From: JAFECT01 sp035551675
GTDB lineage: Bacteria > Pseudomonadota > Alphaproteobacteria > Caulobacterales > Caulobacteraceae
Assembly (NCBI GenBank): GCA_035551675.1
Contig: DASZMV010000037.1
Span: 197,869 to 261,868, forward strand
Direction of reading: 5' to 3'
Length of the DNA: 64,000 nucleotides
The notes under the pieces were generated by a model, which worked only from the letters and a program-made list of their open reading frames with translations, made no database searches and was not told the DNA's origin. Every line of letters begins with the position of its first letter. The stretch's first letter is position 1. The translations under genes were made by a program, and so were the position numbers. Below, in pieces: positions 53,104 through 62,064 of the stretch.

Positions 53104-53793
53104 TCACATGCCGAAGCGATATCCCACGCCCGGCGCCGTGAGGATCAACGCCGGTCGCGTCGGATCGGCCTCCAGCTTCTGCCTCAGCTGACCGATGAAG
53201 ACGCGAAGGTACTGGACGTCGTGTTCGTGCGCGGGTCCCCACACGGCGGTCAGAATCTGGCGATGGGTGATCACCTTGCCGCCGCCCTCGGCCAAGAGCG
53301 CCAGCAGGTCGTATTCCTTCGGCGACAGATGCACCGCCTCGCCGTTTCGCGTGACCAGCCGGCGGACTAGGTCGATCTCCACATCCCCCGCTTTTACAAG
53401 GGGTTCCGCGCCCGCGTCCTTCAGCTTTCGCCGCAGCGCCGCGCGCAGGCGCGCCAGCAGTTCGCCCACCCCGAACGGCTTTTCCACATAGTCGTCGGCG
53501 CCCAGGTCCAGGGCGTCGATCTTCTCCGCCTCCTGGTGCCGCGCGGACAGGATCACGATCGGTCCCGCATAGAAGGCGCGCGCCTTGGCCAGGGCTTCCT
53601 TGCCGTCCATGTCAGGCAGGCCGAGGTCGAGCACCACCGCGTCGGGCGGTTTGCGCGCGATCTCGCGCAGACCGTCGGCGGCGCTGTCGGCCCGCACCGG
53701 CTCATAGCCCGCCGCATCCAGGGCGGGCTGCAGGAACCGGTGGATCTGCGGCTCGTCGTCGATGACGAGAATGCGCGGCCGCGAGGCGGTCAC
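53104..53793 (-). CDS. kdpE: Response regulator KdpE
   Basis: 229 aa OmpR/PhoB-type regulator: receiver with the phospho-acceptor aspartate in AVVLDLGLPDMDG and LGADDYVEKPFGVGELLARL, then winged-helix DNA-binding domain (LSPKEYDLLALLAEGGGKVI; YLRVFIGQLRQKLE). GTG start at 53793 overlaps the kdpD stop by four bases. It activates kdp transcription on phosphorylation by KdpD. Confidence 0.94.
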   Translation of the reverse strand: MTASRPRILVIDDEPQIHRFLQPALDAAGYEPVRADSAADGLREIARKPPDAVVLDLGLPDMDGKEALAKARAFYAGPIVILSARHQEAEKIDALDLGADDYVEKPFGVGELLARLRAALRRKLKDAGAEPLVKAGDVEIDLVRRLVTRNGEAVHLSPKEYDLLALLAEGGGKVITHRQILTAVWGPAHEHDVQYLRVFIGQLRQKLEADPTRPALILTAPGVGYRFGM

Positions 53794-56468
53794 AGCAGAA
53801 ACTCGTGGGTTCGGATGCTCTTCGGCAGACTTATCAACAGCCGTGTGCCGCCCGTCGCCGTCACCGGGCTGACCGCGGCGATGCGGCCGCCCATGGCTTC
53901 CACGAAGCCCTTGGCGATGGAGAGGCCCAGGCCCGCGCTCTTGCCGCGGTCGGTGGGCACGTCGAGGCGGCGGAACTTGTCGAACACCCGCTCGAGCTCG
54001 CCGCGCGGGATGCCGCGGCCCTGGTCCTCGATGGAGATCACCACCTCGTCGGGGTCCTCGTGGGCCGCGACCTCGATGCGGCTCTTGTCGGGGCTGTAGC
54101 TGACCGCGTTCTCCAGGATATTCACCACCGCCTGCTCCAGCAGGCCCGGATCGGCCTTCACCATGGAGAGCGACGGCGCGAAGTCCCGCTCCAGGGTCCG
54201 CTCGCCCAGGCGCCGCGACACCCGGTCGATCGCCGCCTCCAGGGGTTCGCGCACGTCCACCAGATCGGCGCGCGGCTCCAGCCCGCCGCCCTCGAGCTTG
54301 GTCATGTCCAAGAGGTCGCCGACGTAGCGATTGAGCCGCTCCGCCTCCTCGCGGATGCTGAAGAGCAGGTCGCGCCGGACCGGCTTGTCCAGCTTCTCGC
54401 CAAAATCGATGAGCGTCGTGGTCGACCCCAAGACCGTCGACAGCGGCGTGCGCAGGTCGTGGCTGATAGAGTTCAACAGCGCGTCGCGCAGGCGATCGGA
54501 CCGTCGCAGCGCCTCCGCGTCGGCGGCGTCGGCGGCGAACTCCGCGCGCTCCAGCGCCACCGCGCCCTGGTCCAGCAGCGCCAGCACGAAGCGCTCGTCC
54601 GCATCCTGGACGTCCGCTTCCACGCCCGCGACGCCGGAGCGATTCTTTACGCCGACCAAAGGCCGAAAGGTCCAGGCCGCGTTTGGCAGGGTGCCGGTGC
54701 CCGCGCCGGCCGCCTCGCCGCGCTCCCACGCCCAACGCGCCGCCGCCATGTCCGCGGTCGAGAGGGTTTCCAGCGTCGGGGCGCCGGCGGCGGGCGCGAT
54801 ATCGCCGTCCTGGGGCAACAGGATCATCGCCTTGGCGCCGACCGCGACCGCGAGCTGTTCGGCCAGGGCTTGCGCCGCTTCCTTTTGACCGGCGGAGGCC
54901 GACAGGCGACGACTGGCCTCCAACAGAGACGCGATGGCCGAGGCTTTGCGCGCGGTCGCCCGGCTCTGGTCGCGGACGCGGCCGGTCAACCAGCCGATGG
55001 CGGACGCCACCACGAAGAACACCAGGAAGGTGAGCACGTCCGCCGCATGGCCGATGTAGAAACTCAGCCGCGGCTGCAGGAAGAAGAAGTTGTACGTGAC
55101 CGCCGCCAGCGCCGCGGCGAACAGGGCCGGCCCCATGCCCCAGCCGATGCCGGCCGCGAGCACGCTGAGGAGATAGATCATCGCCAGGTTCGCGGTCTGG
55201 TTCGACATCTGGTCGACGATAACCGAGACGCCGCTTGCCGCCGCCACGCAGCCGGCCGCGGCGATATAACCGCGCCAGGGCCGCTTCACGCGGCTGCGCG
55301 AGAACCCCGGGATCAGCGGCGCATCGGCGGCGGTCTCGGTCACGATGTGCAGCGCCGCCCCGCCCGAGCGTTCCAGCAAGGCTTGCGGCAGGGAACGGCC
55401 GAACAGGGCGCGGAAGCGGCGATGCGGCGTGCGGCCGATGACGATCTGGGTGATGTTGTTGCGGCGCACGTAGTCCAGCACGGTTTCGACGATGTCGTCG
55501 CCGGTCAGGACCGCGGTCGAGCCGCCGAGCTGTTGCGCGAGCTTCAGGGCTTCGTTGAGGCGATGCGCGCTGGCCGCATTCATCGGCGGCCGGTTCGGCT
55601 GGTCCACATGGGCCACGGTCCATGGCGCGTTGGCCATCGAATCCGACAGCCGTCGAGCCGCGCGCACCAAGGCCGCCGCCACCGGCGCGCCCCCGATGAG
55701 CACCAGAATGCGCTCGCCCGCCGCCCACGGTCCTTCCACGCCCGCGCGTTTCATCGCGCCGATGAGCTGGTCGTCCACCGTCTCCGCCGCGCGACGGAGC
55801 GCGAGCTCACGCAGCGCTGTCAGGTTTTCCGGCTTGAAGAAACGTTCCGCGGCGACGCGCGCGGTTTCCCCCAGATAGACCTTGCCGTCGGCCAGGCGCT
55901 GTCGCAATTCGCCCGGCGTGACGTCGACCAGTTCGATGTCGTCCGCGCGCGAAAGGGCGGAGTCGGGCACGGTCTCGCGCTGGCGCACGCCGGTTATCTT
56001 CCACACCACGTCGACCAGACTCTCGAGATGCTGCACGTTCAGCGTGGTCCAGACGTCGACGCCGGCGGCGAGCAGTTCCTCCACGTCCTGCCACCGCTTG
56101 GGATGGCGAGAACCCAGGACATTGGAATGGGCGTATTCGTCGACCAACAGCAAGGCGGGCTTGCGCCTCAGCGCCTCGTCGAGATCGAACTCGAGAAAGG
56201 CGCGCCCTTTGTACTCAGTGGCCTTGCGCGGCAGCACCTCCAGACCGCGCAGCAGAGCCTCGGTCTCCTTGCGTCCGTGGGTCTCGACCAGCCCTACCAG
56301 CACCTCGCCGCCGCCCGCCTTGCGGCTTCGAGCCTCGCGCAGCATCTCGAAGGTCTTGCCGACGCCCGGCGACATGCCGAGAAACACCTTCAGCCGGCCG
56401 CGACTGTCCCGACCCACCGCCTGCAGCAGGGCCTCCGGATCCGGGCGCCGGGGTTCGTCGTCGCTCAT
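53790..56468 (-). CDS. kdpD: Sensor histidine kinase KdpD
   Basis: 892 aa, normal KdpD length. N-terminal KdpD domain with Walker A FLGMSPGVGKTFEM, a universal-stress-like domain (ITQIVIGRTPHRRFRALFG, which also binds c-di-AMP in some relatives), four membrane helices around 400-500, a GAF-like segment, then the kinase core with the phosphorylated histidine near residue 660 (NSISHDLRTPLSTVLGS) and ATP-binding G boxes (EDQGRGIPR, SAGLGLSIAKG). Senses low potassium or osmotic stress. ATG start overlapping the kdpC stop by four bases. Confidence 0.95.
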   Translation of the reverse strand: MSDDEPRRPDPEALLQAVGRDSRGRLKVFLGMSPGVGKTFEMLREARSRKAGGGEVLVGLVETHGRKETEALLRGLEVLPRKATEYKGRAFLEFDLDEALRRKPALLLVDEYAHSNVLGSRHPKRWQDVEELLAAGVDVWTTLNVQHLESLVDVVWKITGVRQRETVPDSALSRADDIELVDVTPGELRQRLADGKVYLGETARVAAERFFKPENLTALRELALRRAAETVDDQLIGAMKRAGVEGPWAAGERILVLIGGAPVAAALVRAARRLSDSMANAPWTVAHVDQPNRPPMNAASAHRLNEALKLAQQLGGSTAVLTGDDIVETVLDYVRRNNITQIVIGRTPHRRFRALFGRSLPQALLERSGGAALHIVTETAADAPLIPGFSRSRVKRPWRGYIAAAGCVAAASGVSVIVDQMSNQTANLAMIYLLSVLAAGIGWGMGPALFAAALAAVTYNFFFLQPRLSFYIGHAADVLTFLVFFVVASAIGWLTGRVRDQSRATARKASAIASLLEASRRLSASAGQKEAAQALAEQLAVAVGAKAMILLPQDGDIAPAAGAPTLETLSTADMAAARWAWERGEAAGAGTGTLPNAAWTFRPLVGVKNRSGVAGVEADVQDADERFVLALLDQGAVALERAEFAADAADAEALRRSDRLRDALLNSISHDLRTPLSTVLGSTTTLIDFGEKLDKPVRRDLLFSIREEAERLNRYVGDLLDMTKLEGGGLEPRADLVDVREPLEAAIDRVSRRLGERTLERDFAPSLSMVKADPGLLEQAVVNILENAVSYSPDKSRIEVAAHEDPDEVVISIEDQGRGIPRGELERVFDKFRRLDVPTDRGKSAGLGLSIAKGFVEAMGGRIAAVSPVTATGGTRLLISLPKSIRTHEFLL

Positions 56469-57067
56469 TGCGCGCCAGGGTGGCCCATCGGATACCGCGC
56501 GTCGAGCGCCATGTTGACCTTCAGAACATTGATCCGCGGCTGGCCCAGGAAGCCCATCGCCCGGCCTTCGGTGGCGCGCTCGATCAACGCGGCGACCTTT
56601 CTGGCGTCGACACCGCGCGCCCTGGCGATGCGGGCCACCTGTGCTTTCGCGTTCTCCGGCGAGATGTCGGGGTCGAGCCCTGAGGCCGAGGTGGTGACCG
56701 CGTCCGCGGGCAGGGGACCTGAGCCGGCGCCGTCTTGCTTGCGGATGCTGTCGGCGTCGCTTTGTTCGCGTTTGGCGAGATCGGCATTGAGCGGGCCAAG
56801 GTTGGAGCCGCCGGAACTTGTGGTGTCATAGCCCTTGCCCGCGGCCGAGGGTCGAGGATGCAGATACTGCGGCGCGGTGAACGGTTGCGCGATCAGCGCC
56901 GAGCCGACGACGCGACCCGTCTTGTCCTTCAGCAGGCTGCCTTGCGCCTGGAACGGAAGTGTTGCCTGCGCGACACCGGTGAGCGCCAGCGGATAGGCGA
57001 CGCCGAGCAGCAGGGTGAAGACGATGGTCGAGACGACGGCGGGACGAAGGGCGGAAATGATCGACAT
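56465..57067 (-). CDS. kdpC: Potassium-transporting ATPase subunit KdpC
   Basis: 200 aa; one N-terminal helix (STIVFTLLLGVAYPLALTGV), then the periplasmic domain with GSALIAQPFTAPQYLHPRPSA, SGGSNLGPLN, ASGLDPDISPENAKAQ and C-terminal NVLKVNMALD, all typical of KdpC. Stabilises the KdpA-KdpB complex. Begins nine bases after an outer-membrane-type gene that separates it from kdpB. Confidence 0.93.
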   Translation of the reverse strand: MSIISALRPAVVSTIVFTLLLGVAYPLALTGVAQATLPFQAQGSLLKDKTGRVVGSALIAQPFTAPQYLHPRPSAAGKGYDTTSSGGSNLGPLNADLAKREQSDADSIRKQDGAGSGPLPADAVTTSASGLDPDISPENAKAQVARIARARGVDARKVAALIERATEGRAMGFLGQPRINVLKVNMALDARYPMGHPGAQ

Positions 57068-57075
57068 GGTTTGCC

Positions 57076-57912
57076 TCACCAGCGTTTGGATACGCCGACA
57101 TAGAGTTGCGAGCGCGGCGTCGCCCGGTTCAGCCCAAAGTTCACGCCCGCGTCGAGTTGAAGGGTATTGCTGAGCGCATAGGTCGCCGCGACGTCGGCGG
57201 AACGCTGCGCCACGGTTTCGAGCGGATCCCAGTTTTGGTCGGCCCAATATTCAACGGCGAGGCCGAGCTTGCCGGTCACCGGCCGCGACAGGTTGACGAG
57301 CTGCACCATGTTCAGGTGATGACCGTCGAGGGCGGCGTTTTCGAGCGAGTCGAGCTCCGGCCCGAAGGTCAGGCTGACCTTGTCGGGCAGGCTGAAGTTT
57401 ACGGGAACGGCCAAACCGCCTTCGACCTCGCCATTGCCGATCATGTGCGACGCGGTCGGCGCCTTGACGTAGGGTATCAACGACAGACTCCAGGTCGCGT
57501 TGGACACAACCGCCCATTTCAAACGCGCATAGAGATCGCCGACGCCGCTTGCGTCTTGCGTTACACCGCCGGCCTTGATCCGCAACTCTTCGTAGGGCGC
57601 GATGTTCAGTTCGACATCGAGCGTGTCGATGAGGCCGTATTTCAAGGTCGGATTGGGCGCGAGGACGGCGTCGGTCGAAACGCCGCCGTCGGACATGTGG
57701 CTCCAGTTCGCCAGATCGGTCTCGATCTGCCAGTGACCCGCCGGCACGGTGCAGGTCGCGTTGGCCTTGGTCGGCCGGTCGGTGCAGATCGGCGCATCGC
57801 CCGGCGCGGTAGTGGGCGCCGCTTGCGGCGCGGACTGCGCCAGCACCGAAGCGGGTGCGAGCAGCATCACGGCGAGGGAGCAGACGATGGTGGAGAGAGA
57901 CGCGCGGTGCAT
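57076..57912 (-). CDS. Outer-membrane beta-barrel-like protein within the kdp operon
   Basis: 278 aa with signal peptide (HRASLSTIVCSLAVMLLAPASVLA). The mature protein starts ICTDRPTKANATCTVPAGHWQIETD and continues with alternating amphipathic strands, ending in LYVGVSKRW. This resembles the MetA-pathway-of-phenol-degradation/transporter family of presumed outer-membrane channels. It sits between kdpB (11-base gap) and kdpC (8-base gap) in the same direction, so it is part of the operon. A role in potassium passage through the outer membrane or in sensing is inference only. Confidence 0.75.
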   Translation of the reverse strand: MHRASLSTIVCSLAVMLLAPASVLAQSAPQAAPTTAPGDAPICTDRPTKANATCTVPAGHWQIETDLANWSHMSDGGVSTDAVLAPNPTLKYGLIDTLDVELNIAPYEELRIKAGGVTQDASGVGDLYARLKWAVVSNATWSLSLIPYVKAPTASHMIGNGEVEGGLAVPVNFSLPDKVSLTFGPELDSLENAALDGHHLNMVQLVNLSRPVTGKLGLAVEYWADQNWDPLETVAQRSADVAATYALSNTLQLDAGVNFGLNRATPRSQLYVGVSKRW

Positions 57913-57923
57913 GACGATGGTCC

Positions 57924-60005
57924 TCAGGCGAGGCCGATGGCGGTGACGAGAAGGTCGATCAGCTTGATGCCGATGAAGGGGACGATCACGCCGCCAAGGC
58001 CGTAAATCAGAAGGTTGCGCGACAGCAGTTTCGCCGCGCCGATAGGCCGGTACTTCACGCCTTTCAGCGCGAGTGGGATCAGGGTGATGATCACCAGCGC
58101 GTTGAAGATCACCGCTGAAAGGATGGCGCTCTGCGGCGTCGCCAGGTGCATGACGTTGAGCGCGCCCAGCGCCGGCAGGCCGACGACGAAGATGGCGGGG
58201 ATGATGGCGAAGTACTTGGCGACGTCGTTGGCGATGGAGAAGGTGGTGAGCGCGCCGCGGGTGATCAGCATCTGCTTGCCCACCTCGACGATCTCGATGA
58301 GCTTGGTCGGATCGCTGTCGAGGTCGACCATGTTGCCGGCCTCGCGCGCGGCCTGGGTGCCGGTCTGCATGGCCACGCCCACGTCCGCCTGGGCCAGCGC
58401 CGGCGCGTCGTTGGAGCCGTCGCCGCACATGGCGACCAGGCGTCCCTTGGCCTGCTCCGCGCGGATCAGTTTCAGCTTGTCCTCGGGCGTCGCCTCCGCG
58501 AGGAAATCGTCAACCCCGGCTTCAGACGCGATGGTCGCCGCGGTTACCGGATTGTCGCCGGTGATCATCACCGTGCGCAGACCCATGCGGCGCAGGTCCG
58601 CGAAGCGTTCCTTCACACCGGGCTTCACCACGTCCTTCAGATGGATGACTCCGACCAGCTTGCCGTTCTCGGCCACCGCCAGCGGCGTGCCGCCGGAGCG
58701 CGCGATCCGGTCGACCGCGGCAATGACGTCCTTGGGCGCCTCGCTCGCATCCTTCAGCCCGGTGTAGCGGCAGATCGCATCGACCGCGCCCTTGCGCCAT
58801 TTCATGCCCGTGGTATCGAGGCCCGACATGCGCGTCGAAGCGCTGAAGGGGATCACCACGGCGCCGGCGGGAATCTGTTCGACCAGGCCATGGTTCTCGC
58901 GCGCCAGTTCGAGGATCGAGCGACCCTCCGGCGTCTCGTCGGCGAGCGAAGCCATCAGCGCCGCCCACAGCGCGGTGTCCGCCGGCACGCCGGGCGCGGG
59001 GACGACCTCCGTCGCCATGCGGTTGCCGAAGGTGATGGTGCCGGTCTTGTCGAGCAGCAGGGTGTCGCAGTCGCCCGCGGCCTCGACCGCTCGGCCGGAG
59101 ACGGCCAGCACATTGACCTTGAGCAGTCGGTCCATGCCCGCGATGCCGATGGCCGACAGCAGGCCGCCGATAGTGGTCGGGATCAGGCAGACGAACAGGG
59201 CGCCCAGCACGATCGGGTCGAGCACGACCTTGGAATAGGCGCCAAGGCCCAGCAGCGTCACCACCGCGATCCAGAACACCAGCGTCAGCCCCGCGAGCAG
59301 CGCCGCCAGCGCGACCTCGTTCGGAGTCTTCTTGCGCTCGGCGCCTTCGACCATGGCGATCATGCGATCGAGGAAGGTCGAGCCCGGCTCGGCGGTGATC
59401 CGCACCTTGATCCAGTCGGACACCACCGTGGTGCCGCCGGTGACCGCTGAACGGTCGCCGCCCGCCTCGCGAATGACCGGCGCGCTCTCGCCGGTGATGG
59501 CGGCCTCGTTGACCGACGCGACGCCTTCGATGATCTCGCCGTCGGAAGGCACCACGTCGCCGGTCTCGACCAGGACGATCGCGCCGGCGCGCAACTCGTG
59601 GGCGGGGGTGGGCACGGTGGTCCCGGTCTTGGGGTCGACGATCAGTTTCGCCTTGGTGGTCACGCGCGAGGCGCGCAGCGCATCCGCCGCCGCCTTGCCG
59701 CGGCCCTGGGCCACGCTCTCTGCGAAGTTGGCGAACAGCACCGTCGCCCAGAGCCAGAGCGCGATCTGCAACGGAAAGCCGAACGGCTTGCCGCCCGTAA
59801 TAGCCGCGATGGTCGAGACGGTGGCGAGCGCCGCCACCACCTCGGTCGCGAGGATGACCGGGTTGCCGATTAGCTTGGTCGGATTGAGCTTGCTCACCGC
59901 TGCGCTCATCGCGTTGAACAGCACGCGCGGCGAGAAGGTGGCGTCGGCGATGGCTGACCGGGTCGCCTTGGCGGGCGCGAGGTCGGGAATGACGGTGGAG
60001 GTCAT
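57924..60005 (-). CDS. kdpB: Potassium-transporting ATPase ATP-binding subunit KdpB
   Basis: 693 aa P-type ATPase. Phosphorylation site LLLDKTGTITFGNRM, TGES motif in AAITGESAPVIREAGG, hinge MCGDGSNDAPALAQADVG, and the class-IA helices (LVCLIPTTIGGLLSAIGIAG type). Hydrolyses ATP to drive K+ uptake with KdpA. ATG at 60005 follows kdpA by 17 bases. Confidence 0.95.
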   Translation of the reverse strand: MTSTVIPDLAPAKATRSAIADATFSPRVLFNAMSAAVSKLNPTKLIGNPVILATEVVAALATVSTIAAITGGKPFGFPLQIALWLWATVLFANFAESVAQGRGKAAADALRASRVTTKAKLIVDPKTGTTVPTPAHELRAGAIVLVETGDVVPSDGEIIEGVASVNEAAITGESAPVIREAGGDRSAVTGGTTVVSDWIKVRITAEPGSTFLDRMIAMVEGAERKKTPNEVALAALLAGLTLVFWIAVVTLLGLGAYSKVVLDPIVLGALFVCLIPTTIGGLLSAIGIAGMDRLLKVNVLAVSGRAVEAAGDCDTLLLDKTGTITFGNRMATEVVPAPGVPADTALWAALMASLADETPEGRSILELARENHGLVEQIPAGAVVIPFSASTRMSGLDTTGMKWRKGAVDAICRYTGLKDASEAPKDVIAAVDRIARSGGTPLAVAENGKLVGVIHLKDVVKPGVKERFADLRRMGLRTVMITGDNPVTAATIASEAGVDDFLAEATPEDKLKLIRAEQAKGRLVAMCGDGSNDAPALAQADVGVAMQTGTQAAREAGNMVDLDSDPTKLIEIVEVGKQMLITRGALTTFSIANDVAKYFAIIPAIFVVGLPALGALNVMHLATPQSAILSAVIFNALVIITLIPLALKGVKYRPIGAAKLLSRNLLIYGLGGVIVPFIGIKLIDLLVTAIGLA

Positions 60006-60022
60006 GACGACGGGCTCCGAAT

Positions 60023-61735
60023 TCAATGAATCTTGCGAACCGCGTCGAGCACCTGGAAATGTTCGACGATCGGGCCGAGCGCGAGGGCGGGGAAAAAACA
60101 GAGCCCGCCGAGGATCAGGATCACGCCGATCAGAAGGCCGGTAAACAACGGCCCGTCGGTCGGCAGCGTGCCGGCGGTCGGCTCGAGCTTGGGCTTGGCG
60201 GCCAGCGAGCCGGCAATGGCCAGCACCGGGATCGCGTAACCGAAGCGACCGAGCAGCATCGCAATGGCGAGCGTCGTGTTCCAGAAGGGCGTGTCGGCGC
60301 CAAGGCCCGCAAAGGCCGAGCCGTTGTTCCCCGTCGCCGAGGTATAGGCGTAGAGAATCTCCGACAGGCCGTGCGCGCCGGAATTGCCGAGCGCTTTCAG
60401 CGCGAGCGGCGTCACCGCCGCAAGCGCTGCGAAGCCGAGCATGGACGCGGGCAGGATGAGCACTGCGAGCATGGCGAACTTGATCTCGCGTGTCTCGACC
60501 TTCTTGCCGAGGTACTCCGGCGTGCGGCCCACCATCAGGCCGGCGACGAACACCGACAGCAGCGCCATGACGACGATCCCGTAGAGACCAGAACCGACGC
60601 CGCCCGGGATAATCTCGCCGAGCTGGATCATGAACATCGCCACGCCGCCGCCGAGCGGCATCAGGCTGTCGTGCATGGCGTTGACCCCGCCGTCCGACGC
60701 GCCGGTGGTCGCTGCGATCCACACCGCGGTCGAAGGCGCGCCGAAACGCGTCTCCTTGCCTTCCATGCTGACGTTGGTCGCGACGTGGGCAGCGGCCTGC
60801 GCCGGCGCCGTGCGCGTCTCGGTGGCATAGATAGCGGCGGCGGCGGTCGAGAGCAGTAGGACCATGACCGCGACCAGGGCCCGCGCGTCCTTGCGCGCCA
60901 GCACGGTGCGCCCGAACGCGATCACGCAGGCGAAGCCCAGGGTGTTCATCGCCACGATCTCGATCAGGTTGGTCCAGGCGTTCGGGTTCTCGAACGGGTG
61001 GGCCGAGTTGGCGTTGAACAGGCCCCCGCCATTGGTGCCGAACTGTTTGATGATCTCCTGGCTGGCGACCGGATAGAGCACCAGGCTCTGCTTGCCGCCT
61101 TCCAGGGTGGTGGCGTCCACGTGCGCCAGCAACGACTGCGGTGCGCCCAGCAGCACGAGCATGATGGCGCCCACGAAGGCGACGGGCAGCAGCACGTAGA
61201 GCGTGATCCGCGTCAGGTCGATCCAGAAGTTGCCGAGGTCGCTGCCGCGATTGGCCACGAACGCGCGAGCGACCGCGGCGGCCACCGCGATGCCCGCCGC
61301 CGCCGACAGGAAATTGTGCGTGGTCAGCCCCGCCATCTGCGAGAAGGTCGAGATCGTGCTCTCCGGCGTATAGGACTGCCAGTTGGTGTTGGTGACGAAG
61401 CTGACCGCGGTGTTGAACGCCGTGTCGGGTTTGAACCCCGCGAAATGCTGCGGATTCAGCGGCAGCAAGTCCTGAAAGCGCAGGATGAGGTAGAGGACGA
61501 CGAAACTAGCCAAGCTGAAGGCCAGGAACGCGAAAACGTACTGCAACCAGGTCTGGCCCTCGCCGCGCTTCACGCCGAAGGCGGCGTAGCAGACGGTCTC
61601 CACTGGCCGCAGCACCGGGTCCAGCCAGGTCGATTGGTTCGACCAGACGCGCGCGAGATAAATCCCCAGCGGCCACGACAGCGCGACGGTGAGGACGATG
61701 GTGAAGGCGATCTCCGCCCAGCCTTGCCAGTTCAT
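60023..61735 (-). CDS. kdpA: Potassium-transporting ATPase subunit KdpA
   Basis: 570 aa, about ten membrane helices of the SKT channel-like fold. Selectivity-filter regions are seen in FVTNTNWQSYTPESTIS, FGTNGGGLFNANSAHPFENP, GAPSTAVWIAATTGASDGGVN and SATGNNGSAFAGLG. Carries K+ across the inner membrane. Begins nine bases after the tiny kdpF gene. Confidence 0.95.
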   Translation of the reverse strand: MNWQGWAEIAFTIVLTVALSWPLGIYLARVWSNQSTWLDPVLRPVETVCYAAFGVKRGEGQTWLQYVFAFLAFSLASFVVLYLILRFQDLLPLNPQHFAGFKPDTAFNTAVSFVTNTNWQSYTPESTISTFSQMAGLTTHNFLSAAAGIAVAAAVARAFVANRGSDLGNFWIDLTRITLYVLLPVAFVGAIMLVLLGAPQSLLAHVDATTLEGGKQSLVLYPVASQEIIKQFGTNGGGLFNANSAHPFENPNAWTNLIEIVAMNTLGFACVIAFGRTVLARKDARALVAVMVLLLSTAAAAIYATETRTAPAQAAAHVATNVSMEGKETRFGAPSTAVWIAATTGASDGGVNAMHDSLMPLGGGVAMFMIQLGEIIPGGVGSGLYGIVVMALLSVFVAGLMVGRTPEYLGKKVETREIKFAMLAVLILPASMLGFAALAAVTPLALKALGNSGAHGLSEILYAYTSATGNNGSAFAGLGADTPFWNTTLAIAMLLGRFGYAIPVLAIAGSLAAKPKLEPTAGTLPTDGPLFTGLLIGVILILGGLCFFPALALGPIVEHFQVLDAVRKIH

Positions 61736-61744
61736 TCGCGCCCC

Positions 61745-61831
61745 TCAGAACTTCTCGGGGCGCAACAAGGCGACCACCATATAGACGGCGATGCCGATGG
61801 TCGCCGCCGCGTAGATGAGTTGGACGATCAT
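61745..61831 (-). CDS. kdpF: KdpF-like small membrane subunit
   Basis: 28 aa, a single helix: MIVQLIYAAATIGIAVYM followed by VVALLRPEKF. Length, one helix and the ending P-E-(K/R)-F match KdpF, the small lipid-like stabilising subunit of the Kdp complex. It lies directly ahead of kdpA, the canonical place. Confidence 0.8.
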   Translation of the reverse strand: MIVQLIYAAATIGIAVYMVVALLRPEKF

Positions 61832-61835
61832 CGAC

Positions 61836-61919
61836 TCACGCCTTCTTCAACAGGACGGCGTAGCCGGCGAAGGTGATGAAGATCGCGACCCCGATCAGGA
61901 GATAGAAGATGTCCGCCAC
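61836..61919 (-). CDS. 27-aa membrane miniprotein at the head of the kdp operon
   Basis: Single hydrophobic helix with a basic end: starts (GTG) ADIFYLLIGVAIFITFAGY and ends AVLLKKA. A GGAAGGGA site stands six bases before the GTG. The gap to kdpF is only four bases. Small one-helix ORFs ahead of kdpF occur in many proteobacteria; they may be accessory subunits. Too short for a firm family assignment. Confidence 0.6.
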   Translation of the reverse strand: MADIFYLLIGVAIFITFAGYAVLLKKA

Positions 61920-62014
61920 GCACTGTCCCTTCCGCTGAGGATGCGGAAGGTGCCCATCGCGGCGTCAGAATGCGATCCGGAACGACCGCGTTCCGTATAA
62001 GGGAGTCATAAAGA

Positions 62015-62046
62015 AAGCCCCGGCGGCCGCTGGGACCGCCGGGCTC
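62015..62046 (-). terminator. Terminator after the TonB-like gene
   Basis: GC-rich hairpin: AGCCCCGGCGG against CCGCCGGGCT with one bulge, followed on the minus strand by CTTTCTTT. It separates the TonB-like gene from the kdp operon that starts downstream in the same direction. The kdp promoter must lie between here and 61920; I could not pick it. Confidence 0.65.
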
Positions 62047-62064
62047 GCCCCCTGGTTCTCAACC

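Noticed and set aside
53805..56831. Long open frame opposite kdpD (about 1000 codons)
   Set aside because: It mirrors kdpD/kdpC on the other strand; high GC at third positions keeps antisense frames open. Composition is Arg/His/Gln-rich with no domain.
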